In this document: positions 61,047 through 64,000 of the stretch, one piece after another
How the letters are laid out: every line of letters begins with the position of its first letter
Numbering within the stretch: the first letter of the stretch is position 1
Assembly (NCBI GenBank): GCA_019802505.1
Contig: JAFMOC010000003.1
Location: forward strand, 2,558,501-2,622,500
DNA: 64,000 nucleotides
Direction of reading: 5' to 3'
Origin: Corydoras sp. C115
Taxonomy: Eukaryota; Chordata; Actinopteri; Siluriformes; Callichthyidae
The notes under the pieces: model-generated
Seen by the model: only the letters and a program-made list of their open reading frames with translations
Database searches by the model: none
Told to the model about the DNA's origin: nothing
Program-made: the position numbers and the translations under genes

Positions 61047-61403
61047 GAACTATTTTTATGTATATGTAAAACATTCATACCAGTTGTAGCCATGCATATA
61101 CAATGGAAATGTACATTTCAGCATGATTTGCTAACAAGTATTCCAAAAAGAAGCATTTGGCTCATCTTGTTGTTCTACAACCCAACAACTACATACATAG
61201 TACCAGAACACACTCCTGATGAACTATTTTTATGTATATGTAAAACATTCATACCAGTTGTAGCCACGAGTATACAATGGAAATGTACATTTCAGCATGA
61301 TTTGCAAAGAAGTATTCCAAAAAGAAGCATTTGGCTCATCTTGTTGTTCTAAAACCCAACAACTACATACATATTAACAGAACACACTCCTGATGAACTA
61401 TTT

Positions 61404-61539
61404 TTTATTCATTCATTCATTATCTCCCGCTTTATCCTCTTTTAGGGTCACGGTGGGGTTCCCCATGCCCATCCAGGGGAGAACGTCTCGGGCGCTGGGC
61501 AGATAGACCCAGGACAGGGTGCCAATCCATCGCTGGGCA
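61404..61539 (-). mobile_element. Truncated main SINE inside the satellite
   Basis: Same left context and same break as 60911-61046, showing that the two arose by duplication of the larger unit, not by separate insertions. Confidence 0.9.
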
Positions 61540-61874
61540 GAACTATTTTTATGTATATGTAAAACATTCATACCAGTTGTAGCCATGCGTATACAATGGA
61601 AATGTACATTTCAGCATGATTTGCTAACAAGTATTCCAAAAAGAAGCTTTTGCTCATCTTGTTGTTCTACAACCCAACAACTACATACATAGTAACAGAA
61701 CACACTCCTGATTGAACTATTTTTATGTATATGTAAAACATTCTTACCAGTTGTAGCCACGAGTATACAATGGAAATGTACATTTCAGCATGATTTGCTG
61801 ATGTGGTGGTCAGTAAATAAGTTAGAACGCATAAAAACAAACATTCAGCTCTGACCTTATCTTTACTGCAGGGG

Positions 61875-62265
61875 GTCAAGTTCAAGTCAGTTATTTATAT
61901 AGCGTTTTTTACAATTGTACGTTGTCACAAAGCAGCTTTACGGTGTTGTAAGCCTTTAAACTCCCAAAGTGCACGCCGAAGAGACAGTGGCAAGAAAAAA
62001 CTCCCTGTTATGGTGTCATTTTAATGAAGAAACCTTGGGAGGATCGAGGCTCAGTGGGGGACTTCTTTGTGTCACTGGGCAGCATCAACAGCATAGGACA
62101 GCCATGTACAGATTGTATCGTGATCAGGTGTCCATATTCAACAACCGGAAAAACTTTTAACTGTTGGAAAACTATATAAGTCCATCGAGGGCATCTTGAC
62201 TGCCAATACAATAATAACCAGGTTCCATCCAGTTCCATCTCAGAGCACAATTTGGGTCACGGACC
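61875..62265 (+). repeat. Dispersed repeat, family not assigned
   Basis: TTTATATAGCGTTTTTTACA, TTGTCACAAAGCAGCTTTAC, GACAGTGGCAAGAAAAAACT and GAAACCTTGGGAGGATCGAG follow the order of an interspersed repeat I recognise from ostariophysan fish. It does not code for protein. Confidence 0.65.
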
Positions 62266-62269
62266 AAAT

Positions 62270-62700
62270 ATGATAAACATTTAATGAACACACTAAATGT
62301 AAATGTGTTCTGAACATGACAAACAGGAATATTATTTCACAATAAATTAACTTAAACTTTATATAAGTTAAAATACTTTGCTCTCTATAAAAATGTTTTA
62401 TGTTAAAATGATGTCAAAAGTTACAATAAAAAATATGCTTTTCAACAAAAGTAAAAATAACAAATCAAAACATTCGTTTGCCCTTGGGCCATTTTTGAAA
62501 AATAAATGTAAAAAAATCTTTAAATATTTCTGTTCTCCATAAAAATGATCCTATGAAAATCATACCAATTTAATGTGAGCTTGGTCCAAAAAAACACATC
62601 AACCAGCCATTAATAACAATAATAATAGATCAATGTAAAATGATCTTGTTGGCTGGATATTATTGTATTATGGGCCGGATATGGCCGACAGACCTAGAGT
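62270..62700. other. Intergenic DNA upstream of kcmf1
   Basis: AT-rich and without coding features. GGGCCGGATATGGCC near 62671 resembles repeat-derived sequence but is too short to assign. Confidence 0.4.
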
Positions 62701-62717
62701 TTGACACCTAGTCTTTA

Positions 62718-62938
62718 CTGCAACAGAAGGCGTCTTCCCTACCCAGTTGAAAAAACTGGGTTTATTTATCTTTATTGAGCAGTAAATCTTTGTAAAATGT
62801 ATATATATATACATACATACACACATACACATTATATATACATTATACAAAGAAAACTGCTCAATAAAGAGCTTAAAGCCAGTTTTTTCAAAAAGCTTTT
62901 TTATTGGCTGTGAGGAGGGCAGACACCTTCTGTTGCAG
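62718..62938. mobile_element. TA-flanked MITE with long inverted arms
   Basis: CTGCAACAGAAGGCGTCTTC at the left edge is mirrored by the reverse complement CTGCAACAGAAGGTGTCTGC at the right. The arms continue through TTGAAAAAACTGG and CTTTATTGAGCAG to TCTTTGTA (left arm to ~62794, right arm from ~62846). The loop is a TA/CA microsatellite. Both ends are bordered by TA. No coding capacity. Confidence 0.82.
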
Positions 62939-62949
62939 TATATATACAA

Positions 62950-64000
62950 ACACACACCTCTTATTCAGTTCAATCACCTTTAATTCTGTATGATTAATGA
63001 AAATAATAGACAATAGCAGTGAGGATGATAAAATTTGAATATGATTTGAATAGTCATTTGCATGCATTATGCATTATTTGAGTACAACTTTTATTATTTA
63101 GGTATTTAAGCAAAAAGAAGACAGACATATAGGCAGATAGATAGTTAGATAGAATGTATTATTAAGCCCAGAAGAAAAAAATTGGCAGCCAATAGCAGGT
63201 GAATACTAATAAATACACAGCACAGCAATAATACAATGATAAAAATAGATAAAACAAGAAAAATTGTACAAAAATAGTAAAATAAATAAATAAAATAAAT
63301 ATGTAAATGCAATTTAAGCCTATTTCAGATAAACAATGTATAATGTGTAAAAAACTGAATAGGCATGTGTGTATATTTTTGTATGTAAAAGTGTCAATAG
63401 TAAAGTTTCCAGTAGTGGAGGTGATCTAAAGCGTTTATAGTACAAGAAACAAGAAAAGAACTGTGTTTTGTGACATTTGTCAGTGAATTTGCTAAAATAA
63501 AGGAATAAACACATACATGTGAAGCACCTTTTATTTAACCATTTCACAGTTAAATTTTGTCTAAGTGTTTAGATGGAAAGTACTTATGTATTTTTATTTA
63601 AAGCAACTTGCAACCTACACACCCTCCCTCTCCATTGTCACCAAAGTGCACAGAGTGATGAGCTGGGGTGTACCACTGAAAAATACAGTGTAGGAAAGAG
63701 GTCTAGATCCAAGATAGTCTTGTAGCCCTGTAGCTACTAGGTGTGAGTGGAAAAACAATGTTACTTGTGTATTGGAGTTACATAGGCTCGCTTGAGTTGT
63801 TTAAACACCAGCCCAACTGCAAAGTTCTGAATCAGCAGAAGAGACGTGTTTATGTAAGATGGGACACAGGAAAGTAATGCATAAATGATATGAGCTTGAA
63901 CTAACAGTTAGGTAGTGTGCTTTGTCAAAAAAGGTTATGAATAAAAGTTCATATTGAACAGAATAAATCTGCAAGAATGGGTGGTTTTTGTGACGTATAC
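62950..64000. other. Right-end intergenic DNA
   Basis: AT-rich, with short A/T-rich simple repeats (AAATAAATAAAT near 63280; GATAGATAGTTAGATAG near 63138). No gene or named element is supported. Confidence 0.4.

Larger units (their letters stand above)
60020..61800 (+). repeat. 174-base satellite array with embedded SINE pieces
   Basis: Using GTACATTTCAGCATGATTTG as marker, monomers occur at 60077, 60251, 60793, 61111, 61285, 61604 and 61778. Spacings are 174, 542, 318, 174, 319 and 174. The excess over 174 is SINE-derived DNA (one full copy, two matching truncated copies). From 60793 on, the repeat unit is therefore ~493 bases. Monomers are highly alike, so the array is young. It starts directly upstream of the kcmf1 CpG island. 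Confidence 0.93.

Noticed and set aside
5176..61352. Dozens of 60-140 codon open frames with the theme CPRGFPPGSPVSSHSPKTWI or its antisense
   Set aside because: They are all translations of the SINE family on one strand or the other, recur wherever a copy lies, and have no gene structure.
60020..61800. Evenly spaced repeats suggestive of a CRISPR-like array
   Set aside because: The period is 174 bases with no unique spacers, in a vertebrate genome; it is a satellite.
62668..62955. 95-codon minus-strand open frame
   Set aside because: It runs through the MITE arms and its microsatellite loop; the residue composition mirrors the simple repeat.

Overview
The window is vertebrate nuclear DNA, almost certainly from a teleost fish. 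Five multi-exon protein genes with GT-AG introns can be read exon by exon. The non-coding space is packed with tRNA-derived SINEs whose layout resembles the DANA/Mermaid (V-SINE) group. An ostariophysan is my guess from the SINE types; the sequence does not prove it. Comparisons with known proteins are from memory, not from a search.

Layout: (1) 1271-7596, minus: first eight coding exons of ntrk2 (TrkB receptor: signal peptide, leucine-rich repeats, two Ig domains); the transmembrane and kinase exons lie off the left edge. (2) 15904-21558, plus: mapkap1 (SIN1, an mTORC2 subunit), all coding exons, with a one-base frame discrepancy in exon 7. (3) 24664-31144, minus: mvb12b (ESCRT-I subunit), nine coding exons, plus a likely non-coding first exon and promoter near 34.2-34.4 kb. 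(4) 37655-41040, plus: clpp (mitochondrial ClpP peptidase), seven coding exons. (5) 44321-59673, minus: kcmf1 (ZZ-type E3 ubiquitin ligase), seven coding exons, one intron with minor-spliceosome (U12, AT-AC-like) signals. ntrk2/mapkap1 and mvb12b/clpp are divergent pairs; mapkap1/mvb12b and clpp/kcmf1 are convergent. The genes share no obvious pathway.

About thirty copies or fragments of one SINE family make up very roughly an eighth of the window. Many have perfect 10-16 base target-site duplications. Their 3' tail matches that of a 5'-truncated RTE/Rex3-like LINE at 46251-46820. Other mobile DNA: a pogo-like DNA transposon filling most of the last mvb12b intron, a long-arm TA-flanked MITE at 62718-62938, a second tRNA-derived SINE family, and several dispersed-repeat fragments. 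Two local amplifications stand out: a triplicated ~490-base CA-repeat/SINE cassette (34.4-35.85 kb), and a 174-base satellite upstream of kcmf1 (60.0-61.8 kb) that has captured SINE pieces into a ~493-base higher-order repeat. I found no bacterial-type system, CRISPR array or rRNA, and no tRNA gene outside SINE heads.
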